Shown one piece after another: positions 1 to 13,406 of a stretch of DNA of 64,000 bases. The notes beneath the pieces are model-generated. The model saw nothing but the letters and a program-made list of their open reading frames with translations. It did no database searches and was not told the origin of the DNA. Source of the stretch: Cylicocyclus nassatus (lineage: Eukaryota > Nematoda > Chromadorea > Rhabditida > Strongylidae); the NCBI GenBank assembly GCA_958299035.1, contig CATQJL010000001.1:12887334-12951333 (forward strand), in the 5' to 3' direction. The position numbers and the translations under genes are program-made. The number at the start of each line of letters is the position of its first letter. The stretch's first letter is position 1.

Positions 1-220
1 ATTCTTTCTTAATTTTCTTTATTCCAAGTACAGGAATAAAGAGTTTCATACCTTTGTTCGTACTATCTGTAAGTGAGACAGGTGTTGATTATCTCATGAA
101 AGATAGATCAGTTGCGATTTTCAAAACAAGTAAAGGAACGTTCAGAGCGCTTGCCCACTTCAAGAAAAGTATTTCTAGTGGAAGTAGCCTTCTCAGATGG
201 ATTGTATATCATTTCGAAAA
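1..220. other. no gene seen
   Basis: AT-rich sequence with a 70-codon open frame on the plus strand that runs into the tandem repeat that follows. It has no splice signals or domain that I can recognise, so I do not call a gene here. Confidence 0.4.
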
Positions 221-346
221 GCTTCGTATTCTGATTTCATCCCGCTTAATTATGAGCGTTTTTTAGAGCCAAGGAAATTGAACGCTTCGTACACTGATTT
301 TATCCCACTCAATTAGGAGAGTTTTTTGGAGCCAAAAAAATTGAAC
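221..346. repeat. 63-bp tandem duplication, two copies
   Basis: Two head-to-tail units, 221-283 and 284-346, each start GCTTCGTA and end in AAATTGAAC. They differ at several positions, including ATTATGAGCG versus AATTAGGAGA, so the duplication is not recent. No coding function is evident. Confidence 0.8.
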
Positions 347-3300
347 GCGTGTTCAAAAATCAATCAGAGTCAAAATCATTCCTCTAATTAATCCAGCGCT
401 TAACATTAGAGCACTTTATGCAATCACTCTTCTATTTCAGAGCTTGAGTGACTGTATCGATATCCTCTGGATGGTGTGACTATTTAGGCAACTAGCAGCA
501 AACTATTGTCCTAAAGAATACTTGAACAATGTATCTATTCATATCTTTAACAGGAAAAACGAAGCAAGACAGATTAAAGAGCCTTACCTCTCTCTATGGT
601 GAAATTTGCAAGGATTTCGATACGATTTTTCAGAGCAAGCGAAATGATCTTGCCGATGATCTCTATGTTAGCCGTCCATTCTCTACAAAGTTCCTGGAAA
701 TATGTTGCAAGTTCAAGTTTTCCATCTTTTCAAAGTAACAATAGATGCTCCTACATTGGATAACACGAAGAAGGTTACGACTATGGCAAGCAGAACAAGC
801 AGCTTGAGTTCCGTTGTGTTTCTCAATGTGGTCTTTCTCTTCATTTTGGTATCCTGTAAATATTTTTTTCTGAAAATATGCTGATACATCAGCCGCTTGC
901 ACAAAAATAATCCTTCAATTTTTTTGTTTATTAAGTCAGGATTCGGCTAAAGAAAAACGCATGGAACATGTGGGAAAGTGTCGAAGTAATGCAATAATCA
1001 ACTGCATATGGCAATGACCATGTAAGTAGGGCAGGAAATACAAGTACTGCAGTGCTATCAGCTTTGAAATAACGATAGTTTTGTCGCCTATCGAATAAGT
1101 CACTGTGTTGCACAAATAGCTAGACTCGAATTCTTTCACGTCATACGTTATGACGGCGAGATGGATAACAAAAAAGTTTGGGTAATGGGGTAGAGAAAAG
1201 CAAACTCTACAAGGACGAATCCATTCCCAGAAAGTTGATATTCAGGAAGTTCTAGGCCAAACCCTAAAGCTATATATTTATGCCGAATTTTGCCTAGAAA
1301 ATCTTACTTGACTCCAAATTGCTCACATTATATACTCCACACTTAACTCTATTTACACTTGCTGATTTCCTCCGTGCCAAGGAATAAACATTAGTGACCT
1401 GACTTGTGAAATTGTTGCTATTTTCGGATTTCTTGTATTTCTGGAAGCTAGTGCTTGTCAAAGGAACCTGTTGTACTTGCTAGCATACCCTGCTCCGCCA
1501 GGCACTGTCAATACACTGACAGAATTCATCATGCCTTTAACGTACAGCATCTCCCCCTCCGGTTCCCACCTATATATGCGAGTATCCTGCCAGTATATTT
1601 TATGATCAGCATACTCGCTTACCCCCCCCCCCCCTCATCCCCACTCCCAGGCTCGTAACTCAAACTTCGCAGAAAAAAATCGATAAATATCGACAAAATC
1701 GACAATGATCGATGACGAAAAGTAGCTTACGGGATCCTGCTTGCCCCTAATTGTATGTGAGCAAAGTTTGGTCCATAACGATTAAGAAATGGAATCTATT
1801 CAGAACATACGTACGGACATACAGACGACATAGACAAGACATACAGACAAACAGGCACTCAGCTTTATGTATAATGTTTCCGAAGGTTTGTATCGGGTTT
1901 TTCGGAAAATATGCGGATATGTCTCGTTCTCCCGGTTTTTGCAATATATTGAATTTTTCTCGAAAACTAGTTCTTGTAGAAAGCTGAAAATTCGTAGTTA
2001 TAGTTCGTGGTTTTTACCTTAAAGTCACCTACTGGGAGATGCTCGCGATTGCTTTAGCAAAAGTGCCATATTTCGTTTTCTCGCTTTCTAATCAAGGAAA
2101 AAAACGAAACTGCGATATAGTGCCGGAATAGAGAAAGTGTGTGCGAGCAGGGTGGTAACCCCTTGTAATTTATGTAGTCGGAAATACGATTTTTGACTTC
2201 CAGGCAATTAGTCTTTTGGGATTTTACGTCAAATACGCAAATCGAACTTTTTGCTAGTATATAAGCTTGATCTTGTAAATTTTGCTTGGCCCTATGGACA
2301 GTACCTCGCTCAGTTTTAATTACCATTTTGCGATATTGCCTATATACGAGGATGCGATTGTTCCGAGCAATCTTAACATAGAATCATCAGTTCATGTAAA
2401 ATTGATGCGTGTCTTCCCAAGTCTTTACCCATACGACATTTTTCACAATATTTAATCTTCTAATAAATTTTTTAGATACTTTTCAAAAGCTCTTCTCATG
2501 CCCTTTCTAAGCATAAAAGACTTGTATTATCGGTTGAATTTTTACAGAGTTTCAAACACCTGCATTTAAAATTAATTTTCATTGCTCTCACTTTCTTGCT
2601 CACCATTCAAGCTCAAATGATTGCATTCTTTTTAACACATAACTGGCAGATTTTTGCTTATTGCATACACGCTTATATGATTTTTCAAATTTCTTCAAAC
2701 TGAGAAATTGGTGCTCATGATGGATAGTCGCTACGCGTATTTTATGGCCTAAAGTACCCTTTAAAAGAAGCAATTACCAAGCTTCGCTCATTTCTGGAAA
2801 GGTAGAGCATCTTGTAAGAATTCTTCTAAAGGAAAAATTTCGCGGTTCGTGCATAAAGAATTGCAAATTTTCACAAATTGTATTCTAAATAAATCTCAAA
2901 AGTAAGCCATTTTTTCGCTAACGCCTTTTTGGGCACACATGTATCGGCTTTTGTCCAAATCTAAAATGCTTAGCAGATATAACAACAAGAAGAGATTTAT
3001 GATTGTAAGATAGAAAGTTTTTCTTTTCAATGCATGGTTTTATCCTCTTTTGCGATATCAGTACGAGCGAGTGTGCACTAACTTGCGAAACGTTCACTGC
3101 TTTTGACTTTTTTACTGCGCATAAGAATTAGAAATCTTTGACCGCACGGACTGGACAGCACTGCGGAGCACGCGCCGCGAAGTAAAACGCTTGCCTCACT
3201 ACAAATTCGCTATTGTACAAGTCGTGCTCTCGCGACAATTCAGCCGCGCCGCGCGTAGTCCGCAGGGCTTGAGCAGCCCGTGCGGTCAACGAATCGACGA

Positions 3301-5272
3301 TACAAAATCTGACAAAGCTACCCGCAGAGTGAAGATTTGCAAAACACGCATTATTTCCGCACCAATCAATACTTATGGGGAAGCGGCCCCAAGGCAAATA
3401 TAGCATGACGAGGATGTAGAACTTAGAATTTGGCATCAAATTTAGGATCAAACGTTGTGCAATTATTCAGATGCTATCGTATAACTTCTTGCTCTATCAA
3501 ATCGTAAAGCATTCTCTTTCTAGGTGCTCATCCCTAGCGATGTTACGGGACTTTTGGTTCCCGATATCGAGCCTACCAATGCAAAAAAATTGAAACCGGT
3601 ACACTAAGAAATTCAAGTGAAGATATACTAGGAGCGAAACAAAGCAGGTGATCACAATAACAGTTGTTTTGTTGACTATCTAGCATGGAAAGAATAAAAA
3701 ACAGCCAGTGAAATGAGCAGCTTGGCAACTAGGCTCGGCCCGTCCAACTTTGATGGAACGCTCCAGAGAATTATATAAGCGTATCCTGTTATCCTCGAAT
3801 ATTCGATAACTGATAGTAAAGCTTGTGGTTTAGCTATTTTACGTTGTTTCTTTTGACGAATTGCTAAATGGGTATGGATGGAACGGTTACCTATTCGGTT
3901 ATCTACTTGATCATTGCTAAGAAAGTTGGAGAAGCGGGCCTAATCAAACGATAAATGAATGAGTGTTCTTTAGTTTTTGTTCCTCAAGCGGCTGCGTGCT
4001 CCTTTGAGAACGCTGAGCAGTTGATGTTCTCACAACAACACTAGGAACCTCTTTGACTGTTGTGAAAGACAGATAGAAGCTGAAAGGATCAAAAATATGT
4101 TGTACTACCTCCCTTGATTCTGGCGTAAAGAACCTCAGTGTACTTCCAAATCCCTCTCTACGTCCGACCCCTCCATTCCCCTCCCCCCCCCCCCCCCGTA
4201 GATTCCATTGAAACCGTCAAGCGAACGCTGAAGCACTTAACTCCAGAATTTCTGTTCTCGTCATTGTCGTAATTCTAACTGCGAGGCTGAAGTGAGCTCT
4301 GTTTCTCCTTTCACGCAAAACGTGAAATGATTAATGATTAGTTATTATCTACCCTGAAACTGACTCAGGAATCAATAATTCCATGAAAAAGCTTGATAAC
4401 TCGCTTTACATTCAAAAGCCCTCAAATACCTGTTTGTACTGTGTTCCAAGTCAGCCTTAATGATCACACATAAGATTCGGTAACCTACACATTGACAGGT
4501 CGTTTACATACTTTAAGTTTTTACATATAGAGGTATTACACGGTCAAGTGGGAAAGCAGTGTACAAAAGCCATACATTACTCATATGTGTCGATATCTCA
4601 TAACAACAAAAATTCGGCACAAGAATAAGTGCTTTAGCATGTCGTAAAATTTTTCTAGGGAGACATAACATCTGTCATGGTGCAAACAATGAATACATAG
4701 GTAAATGTAATCCATCGAAACTTGATAGCAAACAGCCACAAACGTGGGAGCATGGAAATGCACTGAATTCGATAGCTCGGGCTTGTAGTCTACCATTATA
4801 CAAGCTGGCATCCCTCGCACTTTGCGGCCAGTTGTCAAAATTGGATACACTTTAATACACACTGATAATGCATTTCAACGAGGCTTGCTAAGTGCGAAAC
4901 GGCTGCCTTGCTTCTTTGTAAAATTCTATTTTTGTAGGGTGCTTCTGTACTCTTGCGCGAGGGCAAAATTTGCGCACGCAGTCTCCATTTGAACGCACAT
5001 TTGGACATATCTAGTTTACCCTCCTTATCCCACCTATGTCAAATTCAATAAAATTCGCTATTTGTTGAAGGCTGACTTTCGTGAAAGGCCGAAGATTCAC
5101 GGATGTACTTCTGAAAACTTCCAGTATACACTGACTAGATGATTAGCACTTCATTGTACAAAATCAGATGTTTCCTTCTTTCTCGATTTCAAGATGAAGG
5201 AAATAACGCCAACAGGATATATGATGTCTGAATGTGAAACGCATATGTGTGAGCAAGTTGGGATTTCCGTAA
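347..5272. other. long intergenic stretch, no gene called
   Basis: Only short open frames are seen. One at 529-738 (69 codons, Lys/Asp-rich) has coding-like composition but no convincing splice partners. The stretch contains two long C homopolymers (C13 at about 1622-1634, C15 at about 4183-4197), short GACATA/ACAGAC runs near 1805-1855, and a more GC-rich patch around 3130-3300. Nothing here can be assigned a function from sequence alone. Confidence 0.4.
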
Positions 5273-5502
5273 GGCCCTGGCCATACCTCAAGCGATTTTT
5301 CAGTCGCGACGCGATTTGGCAATACCTCAATTGTTCATAACTCATCGTGAAGGGTTTCTGATTGTAGGGAAGGCAGGGCAATTTCTCAGCCTACGAAGTT
5401 ATACATGCTGCCCATTTGGGGTCTGCCAGCATCGAATTCGATGACATCTGACAGATTGCCAGATCGCGTTGCGACTGAAATCACTTGAGGTTGCCCACGG
5501 CC
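5273..5502. mobile_element. hairpin MITE, GGCC-ended family
   Basis: A 230-bp fold-back element. The left end reads GGCCCTGGCCATACCTCAAG and the right end is its imperfect reverse complement, ending in CCCACGGCC. Subterminal copies of the GCGATTT / AGTCGCGACGCGA motif face each other. The flanks are TAA on the left and TGA on the right, suggesting a 3-bp target duplication of the TWA kind used by PIF/Harbinger elements; the superfamily is inference. The same family recurs four times between 52461 and 54229. Confidence 0.75.
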
Positions 5503-6654
5503 TGAAGACAAGGTTTGCTTTATTTTCAACTTTCTAAGCACTCAGATCCTTTTACTTCCTGCCTTCAGATGTCGCGGGGAGTATTTAAGAAAGGCATGGC
5601 ATTTTTTGCTCATTGTGAATATAATGGGAATCAGAGATCGGCACAGGTGGCTTACAGAGCAGGCTGAAGATCGTGTTGGGGTTTAAGCGAAGGGGGTATC
5701 GTTTATGCCGATCTGGGACTGCGCTCGAGAAAAAGTGCATGCTCTGCTGAGTATAGTATTTGTGAAAATAATCGTCAATCGCTTCGTGCGAAATCGGTAC
5801 CTTGGGAGTGGTAAAATATTTTCGAAAAGCCCAGTGATCACTGTGATCACTCAAAACAATCTGGAAGTAGAATTCTACCAAAATCAAGGATTGAGTAAAT
5901 TCCAGTCTTGGTCACTTCATGCCCATCCCAACTATTTTTTGCAGTCTTCCGCTTACAGACAAAACTTATCTCAACGCTATTGTTACATGAGCCTAATACG
6001 CATGCTCCCAGCTTCCCTCCCCCCTCTCCTCACTCTTTTATTCCATCCCCTCATTTTTTGGAAACATCGCAAATGCTCTTCACTCTTCACCGATTTGATC
6101 TCCTAGAAAGCAACAATTTCCCGCCACAACTTTCTGCGTGCAAGTGCGGGAATTTGAGCTTTGAAATAAACAAAAGGCTTGTTTACAGCGAAGAGGAAGT
6201 GAAATGACATCAAAGATGAGTGAATGCGCAATAGGCAGATGGCAGTATGTATGAGAAATCATCAAAAGTTACACTGTAGGAGTGGCCCCGTTTTTTCGAG
6301 TGGTGTTTTATCCACCTGGAATGATATCCCTGAAGTGGGTTTTAGTGCATATAAAATGGACTTAATCCATGTATTAGGATAAGATATCACATCCGTGGGA
6401 TTCCTTCCATTTCATTCAAAGCTAGAGCTCTTACGATTAGGTATCATCACTTTTAGACTAGGAAACGCGAGACCACATTGCGGACATTGTCTTAACAAGT
6501 TTGAGTGTGTTCTTCCCTGTTTTCGAGAGTGTATAAGCCTGGAGGAGGTAAATAACAAGTACAAACCTGCTAAGTACAGATTAGCCTTGTTAGACAATGT
6601 GTGCAATGCGGTCTCGCGTCTCTTAGTCGTATAGTTGCAACGAATAGAAAATGT
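5503..6654. other. no confident gene
   Basis: Apart from the exon-like frame at 6457-6547, I see only overlapping short open frames on both strands (for example 5705-6106 plus and 5585-5887 minus) that shadow one another and have no domain signature. Confidence 0.35.
6457..6547 (+). CDS. possible cysteine-rich exon, unrecognised
   Basis: A 91-nt open segment sits between a TTTTAG acceptor and a GTAAAT donor. It would encode about 30 residues beginning LGNARPHCGHC and containing five cysteines in the pattern C-x2-C-x5-C-x3-C-x3-C. The Cys spacing and flanking splice dinucleotides are the only reasons to list it. No neighbouring exon was found and no family is recognised. It may be chance. Confidence 0.2.
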
Positions 6655-6908
6655 CACCGAATGAACGAATATCGAATAATCAATTTTCCAAAATTTTTCG
6701 AACGAATGAAGATCGAATATTTAATCTTCGAAAATTCTGCGAATGAAGGAATATTATTCGATTTTCGATTTTCATTTTATTCGAATTTAAATATTCGAAT
6801 ATTAGCACATTCCAAAATTCGAATGAACGAATACTTTAATAACCGAACTTGATCGAATATTCGACTAATTTCGAATAAATGTTGGAATATTATTCGAATG
6901 TTTGAATA
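6655..6908. repeat. TTCGAATA-type palindromic repeats, left block
   Basis: Dense, degenerate reiteration of CGAATATTCGAA and GAACGAATA words on both strands, giving overlapping palindromes. The same repeat continues at 7894-8165, on the other side of the mariner-like element, so this was one block before the insertion. Confidence 0.75.
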
Positions 6909-7893
6909 TTAGGTCATTCCGAAAGTAATTTCGCTTTTTTCAAACGGGCGCCACATTTGATAGAGCAAAGGTTTTTGAGAGATCTTGGATGCATTCGATG
7001 CAGAATTTCATTCTCTTTCTAAATGTTATGAAACTATTGCAAAACAATAAATGAGCTTTCAGAAAATAAACGGAATTTGCGACTCATGCTTTTTGAGGAG
7101 GTCAATCACGATTTTTTAAGACTTTCATATCAATCCTCAGAAGGAGTTCAAGTGACAGTTCGATAAAGTAAACCTTATAGAATACAACACTACTTTTGTC
7201 TCTTTCTCATAACTCGCCGTAATTTTTTAAAAGATTTTTTAACAAAACCATCGGATTTTGGCAGGCTCACATCGGCCACAATCGCATCAAACATCATATT
7301 CGGAATTTGAGACTACCAAGATGGTACTATGAGTTAGCATTGTATTTACAAAGCAAGTGAGGGTTTACAGATTCGAAATATCAAATTTCGTGTTTTTCGG
7401 GTACAGCCTGGGGCTCGCCAAAAAATGAGTTATGATGATTTATCCCCGCAAACTAAACGAATCGAAAACGAAAAACACCTGTTAGAAAGAGGAGAAAATG
7501 CTGCATCGAATAATGCGCGAGCTGCTCTTCTTTTGATGTTCTACGAGAATTTAGCTGCCCAAATATGGAAATCGGAGCATCAGTTAAAATTCTGTTAAGA
7601 CAAGATATGAAAAGGGGAAAAAAGCAGTTCTGTATTCTATAAGGTTTACTCTATCGAATCGTTACTTGAACTCCTTCTGAAGATTAGTATGAAAGTTTCA
7701 AAAAATCGTGAAACTTGACCATCTCAAAACATGGGTCGCAAATTAGTTATTTTCTGACTATTTTGCAGCAATTCCATAATCGTTAGAAAGAGAATGAAAT
7801 TCTGCATCGAATGCATCCAAGATCTCTTAGAAACCTTTGTTTTATCAAATGTGGCGCCCGTTTGAAAAAAGCGAAATTACTCTCGGAACCTAA
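6909..7893. mobile_element. mariner-like palindromic element, non-autonomous
   Basis: A 985-bp element whose ends are inverted copies of each other for roughly 280 bp. The left end starts TTAGGTCATTCCGAAAGTAA; the right end, read in reverse, starts TTAGGTTCCGAGAGTAATTT. Both are flanked by TA. TTAGGT ends with a GTAATTTCG-like core and TA duplication are typical of mariner elements. The central roughly 400 bp does not pair and contains no recognisable transposase, so it should depend on a transposase supplied elsewhere. It lies inside the TTCGAATA repeat block. Confidence 0.8.
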
Positions 7894-8165
7894 TACAATA
7901 TTCGAATATTCGAATAACTATCTTTTAAAACTACTCGAATGAACGAATATTCGAATAACCTTTTTTTAAAACTCCTCGAATGAACGAATATTCGAATAAG
8001 TCATTTTCCGAAATCGTCGAATGAACGAATTATTCGAATATAGGCCTTTCTCATTTATTCGACTATTCGAATGATCGAATAAATGAGCTTTCTCAAATAT
8101 TCGACTATTCGAATATTCGAATAGTCGAATATTTCGAATAAATTATTCGAACACGAGTATTCGGT
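7894..8165. repeat. TTCGAATA-type palindromic repeats, right block
   Basis: Continuation of the block at 6655-6908. Near 8090-8150 there are almost perfect alternating palindromes such as TTCGAATATTCGAA, which could form cruciforms in AT-rich chromatin. Confidence 0.75.
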
Positions 8166-9574
8166 GCTAACTATACTTAGTAGTACAATAGAATGAATGA
8201 TAGTAATTAATTTCTAACACAATCACCTGTCTCGACTTACATGTTTCAACATGTAGCTCGACATCGACAAGCGAGCAAGTTAGGAACATGCTTCAACATG
8301 TCCAAACTGATTCTCAAGACGTCACCGCTTTCTAGCCCATCCTCAATCATTTCACCTCATTTTTATTCGACGCCAATCGACGTCGGCAGTACATCTCCCA
8401 TCACCTTTTTGGTTTTTACATAATATAAACAATTTCATGAACATTTGTTTGCTTTTAATGTCGGATTGTTGACCGCACGAGCTGGGCGTATATCCGGAGG
8501 TCGTCCGGTCAAACCTTGTACCTGTACAACTGCTATAAATTTACATCGTACTAACATGCCGAATCACGCCAGCTCCGCAATACGGCCGCATGCTCCACTC
8601 CAAAGTGCTGATTCTGAAATCCCAAATTTAGGACTAGGTTTTCTTTGACAAACTTCATACTTATACAATCTTTGCAATCTTTCAAGTACTCTTACTGCGT
8701 AGGGCCGTTTGCATCCACAATGTGAGAGATGCGGTTAGCGACAAACGTCCAATGGCTCGTTAACCGCGGGATGCGCAAGCGCAATCCTAAGCCACATAAT
8801 GCAATCAACTGGCTTGAAGTGAATGTACCGATAACCTCAGAATTCTTGATTCCGCAGCCTTAGTGAAACCTCACACAGTCAACAAAAGCGCGTTTTCTAC
8901 CAACGATAAGCAACAATTATTTTTCACGCTCCCTGTAATGCTTCTATATGGCTCATACAATTTAGCTGTATTTTAGATTCCCTACTATATCAGCGCAAAA
9001 CTTGGTTTTGTTGTGAAGCTTGTGGAATTTCATGATTTTTTGTACGGCAAAAATAAAGAAGGCGGTCGTATCTAGGCCGCACCTAGATTTCTTCAAAGCG
9101 CATCTCGATTTACCAGAGTCGCATCCAAAATTTTTCAAGCTTACTGCTCTCAAATTCCTGCAACTTTCTTCTTCGAATTTTGAGGGTTCTCCACCACACT
9201 ACTTTGTTCATTGCAGCATCTGAGCCTTTGCGTGATTTTACCTAGGAATATTCAAAACGTGCTTATGAGCGTTTTTGAAGTCGTTAGGGAGGACGCTAAA
9301 ATTGTTCTTTGTTCGCAGAAAGATGTAAGCAGAATGTAAAAACGCGTTCTTGACTGCCAAACATTCTTTTTCTCAAAAAGCTTCTCTTCCTCTAGAAAAA
9401 TGATGTTCCAGAAAAGGATAGAACCAAAAGTATCATTACTGTCTAAAGCGTTCTCTTTTCTAGAATCATAATGAATGTCTTTTTTGTGCTAAAACCGAGG
9501 TTTTTATACAATTTCGACAAAATTTATTTCAATCAATAATAATATTACCGTAAAAGGAGAACTTCATTCTTGTA
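8166..9574. other. intergenic, no gene seen
   Basis: Contains two imperfect CAACATG-rich segments near 8241-8300, a short GC-richer patch near 8465-8600 and AT-rich filler. No exon with splice support was found. Confidence 0.35.
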
Positions 9575-12500
9575 GCCGTATTCATCATTGCTACCTGGAG
9601 GTAGAATGGACCTTGAGGTAGGATTATCACTCAAAACCAGTATTCATCAATGTACCTTAAGATAGATGCTCAAGGTTAAATCACCCTTGAAAATAATTTC
9701 ATGTGGAATGGATGATACCTTGAGGTGAATTTTACCTCAAGGCAGCCTTAATCAGCGATAAATCCACATTCATCAAACTTGATGCCTTTTAAGGTACATT
9801 CACAATATAAACTCTAATCCTAGCAAATTGCAAGGTTAGAAGTGATACCTTCAGAAATCTACAAGTTTTAGAAGCTGATTTTTCACACGAATACCAGACA
9901 GCAACTGCAGCAAGCAGGACCCATTGCAGCAATTTTGCCTAATTTCGCTGAGATTTGCTAGAGTTATGGACATGTAAAAAAATTAGCACTACTCTTTTCT
10001 TAAGTCCTATGGAAATGCCGTGAGTGTTTAAAAACTTTTGTGAAACTGATGCACCGAACCAGAGAAAACCAAACACATTTTATTTGCTCCAACAGCATTT
10101 TGAGCATCATAGATCCTATCAAACAGTATTTTGAGCATGGCACACTGAAACTACAAGCTGAAAATGTCTAACATAGAAACAATCTTTGCAAGCTTTGTAT
10201 TCAAGAGAAGCCCGTGTTGACGTTCGTGTAACGCAATTTTTTAGCCTTATCTGTTGCTCAACTCAACAACTGAAGCTATTACGCGATGTTCTGTAAATTG
10301 TTTATATGCATTTGAAAGCTCTAAGCCTTCTTTACTGAAACTTTCATTTCGGTTTTCTACATCAGATGACTTGCAAAAGTTTTACAGCTTCAAATTTGGA
10401 AAATCAAATGAGAAAAAAGTCCATTTTCGACAACTACGTTACGTCGCCTTCCATTAGTCAGAATGTCTGCGAATAAGCTCGAAGAATTTGCTACATGTAA
10501 GCCAAGAATGCTCTAGCTTCTACTGCGCTTCAGGAGTGCTGAAACAAAAATTATTTCTGTAAACTTTGAAAAAGTCTTCTTTCTAACGCCTTTTCAACGT
10601 TGGTGTTGGGTATCATCTGAAGGCATCCTGAGGGAAGACGTAGGCGAATCATCCAGAAGAAACAGAATGGATGATTTGTGGGTTGAAAATTATCGAATTC
10701 GTAGGTTAAATACTCAAAATCGAATTTTGGGAGCCACACAGCCTGGGTACTCGAGACGGCGAACATCGGCGAACAAAGTCTTTCCTTGCCGGCTTTGAAA
10801 AAAATGTCATTATGTAGTAGGTGGAAGGAAGGGAGCATGCGTAAACAGTGACAGAATAAGCGTAAAAGTCTAATAGATTGTTTTGGCTTTTGTCAAGCTT
10901 GTTCAGTAAGTTTTACCGATAGAAATCCAGAAAAATTTGGAGGAAAAAGGATGTCGAAAATTGATTTTTCGGCACTTTGGGTTTTTTGTTTCAATAATAA
11001 AATTCTTTTCAATTTCCCGCTATGTTGGGGAGTGATGCATTTGAGCCTGCAGAGCAGACTTAGAGCTTTAAACAGCATATATGCTTTATCTCAAATATAG
11101 TCAATGTTGTCAAGAAAAACTAAAACAAAAAGTGGGACAGAACTTATTACGCGACCTAATATATCACTCAGGAACATGTGCGCCACCACTCCAACAGATA
11201 ATGAGGTTCGACTCTAAGAATCCGAAAAGAGATAGAAAGTTTCCTAGCTTAGCAAAAAAATTAATCTGCTTTTGCTCTTCATTTACTTTGTTCATCCATT
11301 CAACTTCAATTCACACGTTGCCTCTGTTGTATAAGTTTGTAATGTAAGCATTAGACTTCACAAAGAGTTTCATCGCAAACAATTCAAAATTTTAAATGTT
11401 TTAATAAAATCATATTTCCGTGATTTGGACGCGCGTCCTCTATACAGTCAAAAGGGCTTGAAAAAAATAACTGTTCTCGTCTAAGGATTGTTTCATGCAG
11501 CAGTCGATTGGCTGCCCTGCTGCAGACCATTGGCTGCAGCGAATGCAGTATGAAACATCTCTGCTCATCAATAGACTAGGCTAATCCTAATGGCGACTGT
11601 TTGTGAAATCAGTTTTATGATGCATGTCAAAAATGTGGAGAACGTACGATGCCGAACAAGTACAATATTATTCAGGCAGGTAGGCATCGCAACAGAGAAT
11701 TTTCCAATTCAAGTAAAATGTACTTATTGTTAGAAGCAGATAATTTCCCGGATAGAGTCTTAAAATCTAGAATTGTTGAATATGTGGACTCTATCCTCTC
11801 CAATTCGCCAGCTGTAGCCTTTGACACTTTAAAGACATAAGTATCTTCGCGTAAATCCTATGCAGATACGAGAAAAAGCAACTCACCGCAAGTACGCCAT
11901 GCCCTTCTTTGAGAAGACGTCAGTGTTTATCATGCTGACACAGGTTATTTTTACCTTGAGAGATAAATTTTGATGAATACGAAATTATGCCTTGAGGTAG
12001 CTTCTCAAGAATAACTTATATTGCAGTAGGGATCATTCTAATCTCACCAACGCAGCCGAAGCAGCTAGAAAAGTACGTGCCATAAACTCATATATTGTTC
12101 ATATCTCAGACTCTGAAAACGCATAAGCCGCAGAAAATCATGCAGTAAATGAAATGTGCCAGCTCTGCTTGGACGCTATAGTGCAGCCCACCCGAGGCCT
12201 TTGGATGCAATTGCGCTAAAATAACTCAAACCGCGATCCTCGAAACATAAGTTTACTATAATTTTCGTTCCCTGTCAGCCCACAATTCGTAAATTGCAGT
12301 AGTAATTAAGGCCACGAGTCGTTCACTACCAGTGCCCACGAAATTGTAGACTCTACAAGTTGGTCACGTACTTGTAGCTAAACAAATACCAATAACATTA
12401 ATAACATATCACTGTGTATATAAAAATGCAAACGGAAGTTCTCTCTAAGGTGCCACTGAAAGCAAACACACAAACAGCAAAAAACATCACAGCAGGCCGA

Positions 12501-13406
12501 ACCTATGCAACAAATTTGTAAGCAAAAGCTTTTTTAGCTCATGAAAAAAGGATAGGCACCAAACTACGCAGAACATTGCAGTCGCTAGTGGTGAAGGACT
12601 ATATTTCGCCGGGTGTGGAAGGGTCCCGCGTGGATTTCTTGCAGGAACGCAACTCCGTGCATATGCAAAGGCGTGTTTGTTGCTAATGACCGTGGGGACC
12701 GCTCTTTCTCGAAGACATAGTCCTCTACCCATCGCATAGGTGTCTTGACATGTGGAAGTCAACTAGGTATAGTTCGTCTCAATGGAGCAGGCAAATGTTG
12801 GCTCAATCGCGTGTCGCAACGGTCTGTGCTGTATGCGTGCTGCACGCGCCCGCCGGGGAGATCGCAAAAAATGAGAAAAGAATGGACAATTTGTGACAGA
12901 TCACTGCAGGAAACCGCAGACTTGACGCCATGGCAATGCGGACGGGCATCATGTCAACCTTGGCCGGATTCGGAGTGCAGAGTAGTATTTACAACCTGCG
13001 ATTTGAGAAATTTCCACATAGGACCGCTTTGGGATAAATTACAGAAAACGAGATTGATATGCCTTTCAAAAGTGTCAGGCTGTAATAACCTAGTGGTTCT
13101 CTTTGTCTTTCTCATCCGCTCCTCCAGCGGCACCAAGATAGGTACAGCATTGCGAGCATTGCGTGCGAACAGTCCTAAAATGTATATACCCACAGAACGA
13201 AAGAAAAAAGAGGGATTAACGGTAAAGAAGTTTACACACCGCTGAGAGTTATGGCATGCTCTGAATGAGCGTCACTGTACATAATGCAAGCTGAGGTAGA
13301 ATTAACGTACTTTGATGAATACAAAACAGCCTTAAGGTAGAATGTACCCTGAGGTATAATCTACCTCAAGGTTCATATTACCTCACGTAGCTATGATGAG
13401 TACGGC
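9575..13406. mobile_element. possible 3.8-kb element with ACCTTGAGGTA-rich inverted ends
   Basis: The left end (9575 to about 9640) reads GCCGTATTCATCATTGCTAC followed by repeated ACCTTGAGGTAG motifs. The right end (about 13340-13406) is the inverted equivalent, read in reverse as GCCGTACTCATCATAGCTAC with the same motifs. A third cluster lies at about 11945-12015. The 20-bp ends differ at two positions. No transposase is recognised inside, and I could not identify a target duplication. Alternatively these are separate small elements of one family that happen to lie in inverted orientation. Confidence 0.45.
12590..12742. repeat. dispersed repeat, copy 1
   Basis: This segment and 18707-18859 are diverged copies of one roughly 153-bp sequence. 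Shared blocks include GCAGGAACGCA, AATGACCG and GGGGACCGC. They are in the same orientation about 6 kb apart. The family is unknown to me. Confidence 0.7.

Noticed and set aside
12745..13245. 166-codon plus-strand open frame
   Set aside because: It starts in a dispersed repeat, has no domain, signal peptide or splice support and an irregular composition. It lies within the suspected 9575-13406 element.
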